In this document: piece by piece, positions 42,274-51,700 of the stretch | Numbering within the stretch: position 1 is the stretch's first letter | Layout of the letters: each line of letters begins with the position of its first letter | Assembly: GCF_008974245.1 (NCBI RefSeq) | Contig: NZ_BBZI01000005.1 | Span: forward strand, 344,180-408,179 | From: Streptomyces abyssomicinicus | Lineage (GTDB): Bacteria; Actinomycetota; Actinomycetes; Streptomycetales; Streptomycetaceae | Direction: 5' to 3' | DNA length: 64,000 bases | Notes under the pieces: model-generated | Database searches by the model: none | Told to the model about the DNA's origin: nothing | Seen by the model: only the letters and a program-made list of their open reading frames with translations | Made by a program: the position numbers and the translations under genes

Positions 42274-43686
42274 TCACTGATGGGCCAGGATCTGGTTGAC
42301 CTGGGACTCGGCGGTGGCGAGGAGCTTGTCGATGTCGGCGTCCTTGTTGGTGAGGATGCCGGACATCACGTTGTCGAGGACCTTGTAGATCTCCTGCGCC
42401 TTCGGCGGCTCGGCCTTGCCGGCGACGGGGTTGTCCATGAAGGTCCGGAAGTTCTCGACCGGCATGGTGGCGTGTTCGGCCCGGGCGGCGTCGTCCTCGG
42501 ACTTGGAACCGTTCAGCCAGAAGTTGGGCTGCGGGACGCCGACCGGCAGGCCGTCGGCCTTGGTGCGCTCCCACGCGAACTGGCCCTTGCCGACCGTGAG
42601 GTTCTTGAAGTTGAGCCAGGCGATCGCGGCCTTGACCTGGTCCGGCGAGATGCCCTTCTTGATCATGTAGCTGTTGCCGCCGGCCAGCGTGGCCTTCCCG
42701 CCGGGGATCGGCCCCATGCCGAAGTTCTCGTACTTCGCGCCGAGTTGCTGGACCATGTAGGCGATGTCGTCGGGGGCCGCGAGGAACATGCCGAGCTTGT
42801 CGGAGGCGATCTGCTTCTGCAGGTCGCCCCACTTCAGCAGCTGGGTCTTGCCCATGCTGTCGTCCTCCCAGCGCATGGCGTGCAGGTTCCGGGCGACCTG
42901 CTCGCCGAGGCCGGTGTTGAAGGCCGCCTTCTCGCCGTCCGCGTCGACGACGTCCCCGCCGACGCTGTACAGCTGGGCGGTGAAGTGCCAGCCGCCGGTG
43001 TTGCCCGCGCTGTACTCGCCGAAGCCGGCGATGCCGTCGCCCAGGGCGGCGATCTTCTTCGCGGCGGTCCGGACCTCCTCCCAGGTGCGCGGCGGGCTGT
43101 CGGGATCGAGGCCCGCCCGCTCGAAGAGCTTGCGGTTGACCAGCAGGCCCATCGTGTAGTTGCTGGTGGGCAGCCCGTACAGCTTGCCCTCGTGGCGCAG
43201 GGACGCCAGGACGTTCGGATCGATGTCCTTCAGCAGCGGGACGGTTCGGTCGTTGACGTAGGCGGTGATGTCCTCGGCGCCGTCGTTGTCCAGGACCTGC
43301 GGCAGGTCGGTGAAGTAGGTGTAGAAGACGTCCGGCTGGGACTTCGCCTTGAGCATGGCGGTGAAGCGCGGCGGCTCCAGGCACTGGCCCGGGGTGGAGC
43401 GGCCCTGGACGGTGACGTTCGGGTACGTCTTGTTGAACTCCGCGACGTCCTCCTTCCACTGCTTCAGCTCGGCCGCCTTCGCCGCCGGGGGCATGCAGTC
43501 GATGGTGATCGTCACCTTCGCCGCCGGATCCAGGGGCGCGGCCGGATCCGACGAGCCGCTTGCACGGGAATCGGCGTCGTCGTCACTGCTGCTGGTGCCG
43601 CAGGCGGCGAGCACGGTCAGCGTGAGAGCGGACGCCAGGGCGACCGCGCCGGCACGGCGGGTACGGCGGAACCGGGCACATCTCAT
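42274..43686 (-). CDS. Sugar ABC transporter substrate-binding lipoprotein
   Basis: A 470-residue extracellular solute-binding protein of the MalE class. The signal ends in lipobox VLAAC (Cys about 29), followed by a Ser/Asp-rich linker. Family marks are PNVTVQGRSTPGQ, SLRHEGKLYGLPTSNYTMGLLVNRKLFERAGLD and TWEEVRTAAKKI. It captures an oligosaccharide, presumably products of the secreted GH87-like enzymes. First gene of the operon, with an 18-bp LacI-type operator about 100 bases upstream. Confidence 0.93.
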   Translation of the reverse strand: MRCARFRRTRRAGAVALASALTLTVLAACGTSSSDDDADSRASGSSDPAAPLDPAAKVTITIDCMPPAAKAAELKQWKEDVAEFNKTYPNVTVQGRSTPGQCLEPPRFTAMLKAKSQPDVFYTYFTDLPQVLDNDGAEDITAYVNDRTVPLLKDIDPNVLASLRHEGKLYGLPTSNYTMGLLVNRKLFERAGLDPDSPPRTWEEVRTAAKKIAALGDGIAGFGEYSAGNTGGWHFTAQLYSVGGDVVDADGEKAAFNTGLGEQVARNLHAMRWEDDSMGKTQLLKWGDLQKQIASDKLGMFLAAPDDIAYMVQQLGAKYENFGMGPIPGGKATLAGGNSYMIKKGISPDQVKAAIAWLNFKNLTVGKGQFAWERTKADGLPVGVPQPNFWLNGSKSEDDAARAEHATMPVENFRTFMDNPVAGKAEPPKAQEIYKVLDNVMSGILTNKDADIDKLLATAESQVNQILAHQ

Positions 43687-43782
43687 GGGTGGTCCCCTTC
43701 GGGCATGAACGTGGAGGTCGCCCCACCACCGGACGGCGGATGCGTTGTGGGGCGCGGCACACTCAACCACCACCGACAAGGG

Positions 43783-43800
43783 AACGCAAGATGTTGCGTT
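43783..43800. promoter_or_regulatory. LacI-type operator before the sugar ABC operon
   Basis: Perfect palindrome AACGCAAGATGTTGCGTT. Same half-site family as the operator at 38418 and as the TTGCGTT at 37257. It likely places the transporter, glucosidase and glucanases under the LacI protein at 37384. Confidence 0.75.
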
Positions 43801-43859
43801 AGCTTCGTAAATCTCTGACAAGGTCGAGTCGATTAGTTGTGATCCCGAGGCCGGGGTGT

Positions 43860-44609
43860 CTACGCGAGGTGCCTGGGGCCGGTGCGGAGCGCGTGGGCCG
43901 TGATGCTCCGCTGCTCCGCGGTCATGGCGTCCTCGAACAGGGCGCAGGCGGCGCCGAAGAGCGCGACGGCGGCCGCGCAGCTCTCCTCGAACCCCTCGCC
44001 CCGGGTGGCCAGGGCCGCTTCCTGGTGGCGGCGCCAGTCCTCGCCGAGGCGGTCCGCGAGGAGGTGCCAGAGGTGGTTCTCGGAGGTGAAGAAGGTGCGC
44101 GTGCCGGCCGCGACCACCGGAGCCAGGTGGACGACGAGGACGGAGGCCTGGACGCGGGCGTTGACCCGGTCCCGCCGGGCCACGGCCCGGCGCAGCTTCA
44201 GCACCTCCTCCGCGTAGCCGTACACCTGCCCGGCCGCCCAGGTCTCGGGCGAGGGGTCGAGGTCGTCCCAGCTCCAGGCCCGCGCCCGCTCGACGAGCTC
44301 GCGCGCACGGCCGTGCGGGTCGTCCAGGACGAGGGCGTCCCGCCAGGCCGGCACCACCTGGCCGCAGGAGTGGTGGTCCGCCATGCGGGCCCGGTGCTCG
44401 TCCGCGGTCGCGAAGCTCCAGGACACCGGACCCAGCCCGGTCAGCCGGAAGACGTAGCCGGGGCCGGGACCCACGCACACGACGTCGATGTCCGACCACG
44501 CGGTCGCCTCGCCCCTGACCTGACTGCCCACCAGTACCGCGGCCTCCGGCCGCGGGTCCCAGGCCCGCAGCATCGGCTCCAGCACGTGCTTCCAGTCGAC
44601 GACGGTCAT
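43860..44609 (-). CDS. Nucleotidyltransferase-domain protein
   Basis: A 249-residue protein with an N-terminal pol-beta-type nucleotidyltransferase motif: Gly28-Ser29 (VGSQVRGEA) and Asp40-x-Asp42 (WSDIDVVCV). The remainder is helical and resembles the C-terminal parts of kanamycin-type or minimal nucleotidyltransferases. Possible roles are nucleotide transfer to a small molecule or protein, or a toxin-like MNT function; no HEPN partner gene is adjacent. Its own promoter region overlaps nothing recognisable. Confidence 0.8.
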   Translation of the reverse strand: MTVVDWKHVLEPMLRAWDPRPEAAVLVGSQVRGEATAWSDIDVVCVGPGPGYVFRLTGLGPVSWSFATADEHRARMADHHSCGQVVPAWRDALVLDDPHGRARELVERARAWSWDDLDPSPETWAAGQVYGYAEEVLKLRRAVARRDRVNARVQASVLVVHLAPVVAAGTRTFFTSENHLWHLLADRLGEDWRRHQEAALATRGEGFEESCAAAVALFGAACALFEDAMTAEQRSITAHALRTGPRHLA

Positions 44610-44682
44610 CCGTTCCCCCCAGGGGTGAAGACGTGGCGGCGGGGACCGATCATCGGCCCGCCGGGACGCGCCCGTCCAGCCG

Positions 44683-44711
44683 CCGCGGCACCGGAGGGCG
44701 CGGTGCCGCGG
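44683..44711 (-). terminator. Terminator after the YihY-type gene
   Basis: 11-bp arms CCGCGGCACCG (44683-44693) and CGGTGCCGCGG (44701-44711), loop of seven bases, 24 bases beyond the stop codon. Confidence 0.75.
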
Positions 44712-44735
44712 CCCGCGCGGAGGGCACGGCGCGGG

Positions 44736-45569
44736 TCACAGCACCCGGATCCGCCGGGGAGGCCGCTCGCGTCCGGTGCCGTGGTGGTGGACCAGCCAGT
44801 GGCCGAAGAGCGCCCCGCCGTGGAACACGAACCCGACGCCGATCAGCCAGGACTCGACGACCAGCACGATGCCGACGGCGCCGTAGCTGATCGCGTTGGT
44901 CACGATCAGCGGGGTGAAGACGTAGTAGGAGAAGGCGCGCAGGCCGATCAGGCCGGCCATGGTGGACAGGGCGCCCGGCAGCAGGCGGCGCCAGGGCACC
45001 TGACCGCCCAGCAGGAAGTGCTGCCCCCACCAGAAGAACACGGTGCCGACCGCCGAGCTCAGGGCGATCCGCACCCCGCCGGGAAGGTCGCGGGTGAGGA
45101 CCTCCTGGTACAGGTAGGCGGTCAGCGCGATCAGCCACACCATCTGCCGCCAGACGCGGTGCCAGGGACCGGAGGGCAGGCCCCAGATCCGCTCGTAGCC
45201 GTTCTGCACGCTGCCGCCGAGGGCCACCCCGAACAGGGCCAGGGTGATGCCGCCGAGCACGCTGGTGGAGCCGACCACCTTGGGGGGCGGGCTGAAGATG
45301 TCGGTGAGGACCTCCGCCGACCGCTGCGGCAGCCCCATCCCGTCGGCGAGCCAGGAGGCGAAACCGCCCCGTCCCAGCGGGTCGGCGGCGGCCACGACGA
45401 TCAGCAGCGGAGCGAGGGTGACCAGGGCGAGGGTGGCGAAGCCGAGGGCACGGTGCATCAGCTCCAGGTCGCGGGCCTGACGGATCAGGGCGGTCGCGGC
45501 CAGCCGCCGCCACGCGCGGTGCAGTGGCCCCGGCCGGTCCTCGGCGGCCCTGGTGCTTCGACGCCTCAT
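44736..45569 (-). CDS. YihY/BrkB-family inner-membrane protein
   Basis: A 277-residue polytopic protein. About six membrane spans; the segments LALFGVALGGSVQNGYERIWGLP and LPGALSTMAGLIGLRAFSYYVFTPLIVTNAISYGAVGIVLVVESWLIGVGFVFHGGALFG are typical of the YihY/BrkB family, whose biochemical role is unsettled (formerly mislabelled ribonuclease BN). The short basic tail (TGRERPPRRIRVL) is cytoplasmic. It precedes nothing in its operon and ends with a strong hairpin. Confidence 0.85.
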   Translation of the reverse strand: MRRRSTRAAEDRPGPLHRAWRRLAATALIRQARDLELMHRALGFATLALVTLAPLLIVVAAADPLGRGGFASWLADGMGLPQRSAEVLTDIFSPPPKVVGSTSVLGGITLALFGVALGGSVQNGYERIWGLPSGPWHRVWRQMVWLIALTAYLYQEVLTRDLPGGVRIALSSAVGTVFFWWGQHFLLGGQVPWRRLLPGALSTMAGLIGLRAFSYYVFTPLIVTNAISYGAVGIVLVVESWLIGVGFVFHGGALFGHWLVHHHGTGRERPPRRIRVL

Positions 45570-45646
45570 GTCACGACCCTCCGCGACCGGTCGCGCCGCG
45601 ACAAACCCACCGGGGCAGCCGGGGGACCGGGCGCGGGCGACGGCCG

Positions 45647-45680
45647 GCTCCCCGGGGGACGGCCGTCACCCCCGGGGAGC
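45647..45680 (-). terminator. Terminator of the narGHJI operon
   Basis: 12-bp arms GCTCCCCGGGGG (45647-45658) and CCCCCGGGGAGC (45669-45680), five bases after the narI stop codon. Confidence 0.85.
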
Positions 45681-45685
45681 GGGCG

Positions 45686-46375
45686 TCACCTGGTCGCCGC
45701 GCGGTGGCGGTACACCACGTAGGGGCGGACCAGGTACCCGATCGGGGCGCTCCAGACGTGGACCAGACGGGTGAAGGGCCAGACGGCGAACAGCAGGCAG
45801 GCGGTCAGCGCGTGCAGCCGGAACAGCAGCGGCGCGCCGGCGATCGCCTCGGGCCGGGGCCGGAGGACGAACAGGCCGCGGAACCAGACGGAGACCGTGC
45901 CGCGGTAGTCGTAGCCGCCGCCCAGCACGTTGTGCGCCACTGTCGCCGCGATGCCGAGGAGCACGGTGGCCGCCAGCAGCGGGAAGAGCAGCTTGTCGCT
46001 GCGGCTGGTGGTCGGCCGGATCCGCCGGGTCAGCACCCGGCGGGCGCAGAGCATGCCGAGCCCCGCCACCATGGCCAGGCCGGCCACCGAGCCCGCCCAG
46101 ACGGCCACGGTGTGGTACGTGTGCTCGTCGACGCCGGCCGCCTCGGTCCACGAGGCGGGGACGGCCAGGCCCACCACGTGGCCGGCGATCACCATGAAGG
46201 CGCCGACGTGGAACAGCGGGCTGCCCCGGCGCAGCCACCGGTGCTCCAGGAGCTGGCTGGTGCGGGACGTCCAGCCGAACTGGTCGTGGCGGTAGCGCCA
46301 GACGTGCCCGGCCGCGAACACGGCGAGGCAGACGTAGGGCAGGGCAACCCACAGCAGGAGGTTCGGGGCGCTCAT
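45686..46375 (-). CDS. narI: Respiratory nitrate reductase, cytochrome b (gamma) subunit
   Basis: A 229-residue membrane subunit with five spans. It anchors NarGH to the membrane and takes electrons from menaquinol through two b hemes. The heme-ligand histidines are visible in LFHVGAFMVIAGHVVGL and in LLFRLHALTACLLFAVWPFTRLVHVWS. The ATG overlaps the narJ stop (ATGA). Length and order match the usual narGHJI. Confidence 0.95.
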   Translation of the reverse strand: MSAPNLLLWVALPYVCLAVFAAGHVWRYRHDQFGWTSRTSQLLEHRWLRRGSPLFHVGAFMVIAGHVVGLAVPASWTEAAGVDEHTYHTVAVWAGSVAGLAMVAGLGMLCARRVLTRRIRPTTSRSDKLLFPLLAATVLLGIAATVAHNVLGGGYDYRGTVSVWFRGLFVLRPRPEAIAGAPLLFRLHALTACLLFAVWPFTRLVHVWSAPIGYLVRPYVVYRHRAATR

Positions 46376-47163
46376 GGGCGGCCTTCCTCGTTCGCAGGAA
46401 TCAGCGGGAGAACGCGCGAGGGCGGGGCGGGAGGCGGCGGGACGAAGGCGCCCGGCGGCGCGAAGACCGCCGGGCCCGGCCCCGGCGCACCGTACGGGTC
46501 GAGGCCGACCTCCTCCCCGGGCGGCCCCTGGGCGACCAGCTCGGCCACCGCCCGCAGGTCCTCCCCGGTCGCCGGCGGCAGCAGGGAGAGCAGGGCGCCC
46601 AGCAGGTGCCGGTAGGGGGAGTCCGCCTCGGCCAGCGAACGGTGGATCAGCTCCAGGCCGCGCCGGTGCTGACGCAGGGGCGCCTCGCCCCGGCCCGGGC
46701 CGGCCAGGGCGGCGAACTCCAGGACCACGGGCAGGTGGTCGGGGAGCTCACCGCCGTCGCTGTCCCAGCCGGCCGCGCGGTAGCGCCGGGCCAGGGCGAG
46801 GAGCGCCATGCCGCGGCGACGGGTGTCGCCGTGCAGGTAGTAGGTGAGGTACAGGCTGCTGCGCCGGCGCAGGTCGAAGGTCTCGACGTAGTGCCGCTGG
46901 AGCGCGTCGGCGTCCTCGGCGGTGAACCAGGCCGCGAACGCGGCGAGGCCGCGGGCCGCCCCCGAGCCTGGCAGGGCGGCGGCCGACGCGGCGATCGCAG
47001 GCCGCGCCGCGGTCAGTTCCGCGTCCGGGTACTGCAGCGACAGCGAGAGCAGACGCAGCAGCAGCGCGCGCTGCCCGGGGTCCTCGGGCCCGCGGGTGCG
47101 GCGGCCGGCCGGGCGGACCCGGGCGCGGACGGCGCCGGACAGTGCGGAGGGCGACGGGGTCAC
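46372..47163 (-). CDS. narJ: Nitrate reductase molybdenum cofactor assembly chaperone
   Basis: A 263-residue TorD-like chaperone that helps insert the Mo cofactor into NarG before membrane attachment. It is mostly helical with LLLRLLSLSLQYPDAEL and the motif RHYVETFDLRRRSSLYLTYYLHGDTRRRG that marks NarJ. The C-terminal 50 residues are Pro-rich (VPPPPAPPSR). The GTG start overlaps the narH stop (GTGA). Cytoplasmic. Confidence 0.94.
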   Translation of the reverse strand: MTPSPSALSGAVRARVRPAGRRTRGPEDPGQRALLLRLLSLSLQYPDAELTAARPAIAASAAALPGSGAARGLAAFAAWFTAEDADALQRHYVETFDLRRRSSLYLTYYLHGDTRRRGMALLALARRYRAAGWDSDGGELPDHLPVVLEFAALAGPGRGEAPLRQHRRGLELIHRSLAEADSPYRHLLGALLSLLPPATGEDLRAVAELVAQGPPGEEVGLDPYGAPGPGPAVFAPPGAFVPPPPAPPSRVLPLIPANEEGRP

Positions 47164-48722
47164 CGGTGGCCTCCCTCGGTGCGGGCGCGGGCGCGGGCGC
47201 GGGTGCGGGTGCGCAGGGTGGGCATCCCCAGCGCCACCCGGCGTCCGTCGCCCCCCGGCGCGCCGGGGGAGCCGGAGGACTCCACCGGGCACCGGGTCTC
47301 CGTCGCGGAGAGCGCCGCGGCGTCCTCCCGGTGGGCCGCGGGCACCACGTAACGGTCCTGGTACTTGGCGACGGCGAGCAGCCGGTGCAGGTCCTCGGCG
47401 TCGCGGGCGGTCAGCCCGACCGGCTCCAGCAGGGCGGGATCGCCGTCGCCGCCCAGGGCCCGGCCGCGCATGAAGGAACGCAGGGCGGTCAGCTTCATCA
47501 GCACCCCCGCCACCACGTCGGCGTCCCCGGCGGTGAACAGGCCGGCCAGGTACTCCAGCGGGATCCGCAGACGGGTGACGGCCGCGAAGACGTGGTCGGG
47601 GTTCTCCGCCTCGCCGCCCGCCTGCCCGACGGCGTCCAGCACGGGGGAGAGCGGCGGCACGTACCAGACCATGGGCAGCGTCCGGTACTCCGGGTGCAGC
47701 GGCAGCGCCACCCGGTGGCGGACCACCAGCTCGTACACCGGGGAGCGGCGGGCGGCCTCCAGCCAGTCCTCGGGGATGCCCGACTCCCGGGCCGCCGCCG
47801 CGACCCCGGGGTCGCGCGGGTCGAGGAAGACCCCGCGCTGCGCGTCCAGCAGGTCCTTCTCGTCCGGCGTCGCCGCGGCCTCGCCCACCCGGTCCGCGTC
47901 GTACAGCAGCAGGCCCAGGTACCGGAGCCGGCCCACGCAGGTCTCGGAGCACACGGTGGGCAGGCCGGCCTCGACGCGGGGAAAGCAGAAGGTGCACTTC
48001 TCCGCCTTGCCGGTGGCGTGGTTGACGTACACCTTCTTGTACGGGCAGGCGGTGACGCACATCCGCCAGCCCCGGCAGCGGTCCTGGTCGACCAGGACGA
48101 TGCCGTCCTCCACCCGCTTGTACATCGCCCCCGACGGGCAGGCCGAGACGCAGGCCGGGTTGAGGCAGTGCTCGCACAGCCGGGGCAGGTGGAACATGAA
48201 GGTCTGCTCGAACTCGAACCGCACCTTCTCGGCGAGCTGGCCCGTCAGGTTCGGGTCACCGGCGGCGTGTTCGGCCGCACCGCCGAGGTCGTCCTCCCAG
48301 TTGGCGCCCCAGGTGATCGCCGTGGGCTCGCCGGTGAGCACCGAGCGGGGCCGGGCCACCGGCACGTGCCGCCCGGCGGGGGCGCTCACCAGGTTGTCGT
48401 AGTCGTAGGTGACCGGCTCGTAGTAGTCGTCGATGGCCGGCAGGTCCGGGTTGGAGAACAGCGACAGCAGCCGCCGCACCCGCCCCCCGGACCGCAGCAC
48501 CAGCCGGCCGCGCCGGTCCAGGGCCCAGCCGCCCTTCCACCGCTCCTGGTCCTCGTAGCGGCGGGGGTAGCCGATGCCGGGCTTGGTCTCGACGTTGTTG
48601 AACCAGGCGTACTCGACCCCGGTGCGGTTGGTCCAGGTCTGCTTGCAGGTGACCGAGCAGGTGTGACACCCGATGCACTTGTCCAGGTTCATCACCATGG
48701 CGATCTGTGCCATCACGCGCAT
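47160..48722 (-). CDS. narH: Respiratory nitrate reductase, iron-sulfur (beta) subunit
   Basis: A 520-residue electron-transfer subunit with four cysteine groups for one 3Fe-4S and three 4Fe-4S clusters: CIGCHTCSVTCKQ, CEHCLNPACVSACPSG, CRGWRMCVTACPYKK and CTFCFPR...C. The Trp in CRGWRMC marks the 3Fe-4S cluster of NarH. It passes electrons from NarI to NarG. The C-terminal tail is a low-complexity RTRTRARARART run encoded by GCGCGGGC-like repeats. ATG 48722 has GGAG eight bases upstream; a second ATG lies at 48713. Confidence 0.96.
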   Translation of the reverse strand: MRVMAQIAMVMNLDKCIGCHTCSVTCKQTWTNRTGVEYAWFNNVETKPGIGYPRRYEDQERWKGGWALDRRGRLVLRSGGRVRRLLSLFSNPDLPAIDDYYEPVTYDYDNLVSAPAGRHVPVARPRSVLTGEPTAITWGANWEDDLGGAAEHAAGDPNLTGQLAEKVRFEFEQTFMFHLPRLCEHCLNPACVSACPSGAMYKRVEDGIVLVDQDRCRGWRMCVTACPYKKVYVNHATGKAEKCTFCFPRVEAGLPTVCSETCVGRLRYLGLLLYDADRVGEAAATPDEKDLLDAQRGVFLDPRDPGVAAAARESGIPEDWLEAARRSPVYELVVRHRVALPLHPEYRTLPMVWYVPPLSPVLDAVGQAGGEAENPDHVFAAVTRLRIPLEYLAGLFTAGDADVVAGVLMKLTALRSFMRGRALGGDGDPALLEPVGLTARDAEDLHRLLAVAKYQDRYVVPAAHREDAAALSATETRCPVESSGSPGAPGGDGRRVALGMPTLRTRTRARARARTEGGHR

Positions 48723-48740
48723 GTCAGGTTCTCCGGCATC

Positions 48741-51700
48741 TCAGTACTCCACCGGCGTGCTGCGCCTGCGGACGACGGTGACCTCGTCGCGCTGGTTGCC
48801 CGTGGGGCCGTAGTAGTTGAAGGCGTAGGTGAACTGGGCGTAACCGCCCGCCAGATGGGTCGGCTTGAGCAGCAGCCGGGTCAGCGAGTTGTGGATGCCG
48901 CCCCGCCTGCCGCTGACCTCGGTCCTCGGCACGTTCACCGTGCGGTCCTTGGCGTGGTACATGTACACGGTCCCCTCGGGCATCCGGTGGGAGACCACCG
49001 CCCGGGCCGCCACCACGCCGTTGCGGTTGTAGGCCTCGATCCAGTCGTTGTCCTTCACGCCGATCCTCGCGGCGTCCTGGGTGGACATCCAGATGACCGG
49101 GCCGCCCCGGGAGAGCGCCAGCATGTAGGCGTTGTCCTGGTACTCGGAGTGGATGGACCACTTCGAGTGCGGAGTCAGGTAGCGGACCGTGACCTCGGCC
49201 GCCCCGTCGCGCAGGTGCTCGTCGCCGTAGTGGCGGCGGGCGTCCAGCGGCGGGCGGTAGACGGGCAGTTGCTCGCCCAGCTCGGTCATCCAGTCGTGGT
49301 CGACGAAGAAGTGCTGGCGGCCGGTCAGGGTGTGCCAGGGCTTGCGGTGCTCGACGTTGATCACGAAGGGCGAGTAGCGCCGCCCGCCGGTCTCGCTGCC
49401 CGACCACTCGTAGGAGGTCATCACCGCCCGCGGCTGGACCCGGGTGTCGGCGAAGGTGATCCGCTCCGCCTCCCGTTCCGCGGCCAGCTCCACCAGCCCC
49501 CTCGCGCCCGTCTGCCGCTCCAGCTCCCGGAAACCCTCGGTGGCCAGACGGCCGTTGGTGGTGCCGGACAGGGCGAGGATCGCCTCGCACATGTCGGAGG
49601 CCGTGGCCAGCGAGGGCCGGCCGGCCGCCACGCCGTCCGGGACGGTGCCCAGACGGTGCCGCAGGTCCTCGATCTCCCGGTCGGGACGGACCGTCACGCC
49701 CTTGGTGGTGGTGCCCAGGGTGTCCAGCAGCGGGCCCACCGCGCGCATCTTCTCCGCGACGGCCCCGTAGTCCCGCTCCACCGTGACCAGCCTGGGCATC
49801 GTGCGGCCGGGCACCGGGTCGCACTCGCCCGCCTTCCAGTCGCGCACCACCCCGCCCGGCTGCGCCAGTTCGTCCGGGGTGTCGTGCAGCAGCGGCACCG
49901 CGACGACGTCGGTGCGCCTGCCCAGACGGTCCTTCGCCAGCTCCGAGAACCGGTCGGCGATGGTGAGGAAGGCGTCGTAGTCGGTGCGGGCCTGCCACGG
50001 CGGGCTGATCGCGGGGGTGAAGGCGTGCACGAACGGGTGCATGTCCGTGCTGGACAGGTCGTCCTTCTCGTACCAGGTCGCGGCCGGCAGCACCACGTCG
50101 GCGAACAGACCGGTGGAGGTCATCCGGAAGTCCATGGCGACCAGCAGGTCGAGCTTGCCCTCCGGGGCCTCCTCGCGCCACACCACCTCCTCGGGCCGCC
50201 GCTCCGGCGGGGTCTCCTCGCTGCGGACGGCGCTGTCGGCGCCGAGCAGGTGGCGCAGGAAGTACTCGTTGCCCTTGCCGGAGGAGCCGAGCAGGTTGGC
50301 CCGCCAGACGGTCAGCACCCGGGGGAAGTTGGCCGGGTCGTCGGGGTCCTCCGCGGCGAACCGCAGCTTGCCGGAGGTCAGTTGCCCGACGACGTGGTCG
50401 GCGACCGGCGTTCCCGCCGCCGCGGCCTCGTCGGCGAGGTCCAGCGGGTTGCGGTTGAACCCCGGGTGGCCGGGCGTCCAGCCGAGCCGCACCGCCTGGG
50501 CGAGACAGTCGGCGAACCCCTTGCCGCGGAACCGGCCCGCACCGGTGGGGGAGGCCAGTTCGTCCGGTCCGAACGCCTCGTAGCGCCACTGGTCGGTGTT
50601 GAGGTACCAGTAGGAGGTGCCCGCCATGTGCCGGGTGGGGCGCTGCCAGTCGAAGGCGAAGGCGAGGTGCTGCAGGCCGGTGACCGGGCGGATCTTCTCC
50701 TGCCCGACGTAGTGCGCCCAGCCGCCGCCGTTGACACCCTGGCATCCGGTCATGGTCGTCAGGGCCAGGAACGCCCGGTAGATGGTGTCGGAATGGAACC
50801 AGTGGTTGGTGCCCGCGCCCATGGCGATCATCGAACGCCCCCGGGTGCGCTCGGCGTTGCGGGCGAACTCGCGGGCGATCCGGGCGGCCTGCTCGGCCGG
50901 CACCGAGGTGACCGTCTCCTGCCAGGCCGGGGTGTACGGCCGGGAGGCGTCCTCGTAGGAGGACGGCCAGTCCCCGGGCAGCCCGGGCCGCGGGACGCCG
51001 TACTGGGCGAGGAGCAGGTCGAAGACGGTGGTGACCGTCCGGCCGCCGATCCGGCGGACCGGCACCCCGCGCACCATGGTCGAGCCGCCCTCGGTGGCGC
51101 CCTCGTCGAACCGGGGCAGCACCACCTCGACGGTCTCCACGGCGCCGCCGGCACCGTCCGCGCCGTTCCCGCCGCCCGGGCCGTCCGCGCCGTCCAGCAG
51201 GGAGAGCCGGGGCTCCACCCCCTGGAGGTCCAGGTTCCAGCGGCCGGGCCGCTCCTTGTCCCAGCGGTGCCCCGACGACCCCGCCGGGACGACCGGTTCA
51301 CCGGTCGCGTCGTCCACCAGGACGGTCTTGAAAGCGGCGTTCTCCTCCTGACTGCCCAGCCCCAGGTCCTCGGCGGTCAGGAACCGGTCGGGCACCAGCC
51401 CGGCCCCGTGCTCCCGCAGCGTCACCAGGAACGGGGCGTCGGTGCAGGTGCGCAGGTAGTCGCGGAAGTAGGGGACCCGCCGGTCGACGAGGAACTCGCG
51501 GAGGATGACGTGGCCCATCGCCATCGCCAGCGCCCCGTCGGTACCGGGGTGCGGGGCCAGCCACTCGTCGGCGTGCTTCACGTTGTCCGCGTAGTCCGGG
51601 CTGACCGCGACGACCTTGGTGCCGTTGTACCGGGTCTCGGTGAGGAAGTGCGCGTCCGGGGTGCGGGTGACGGGGATGTTGGAGCCCCACATCACCAGAT

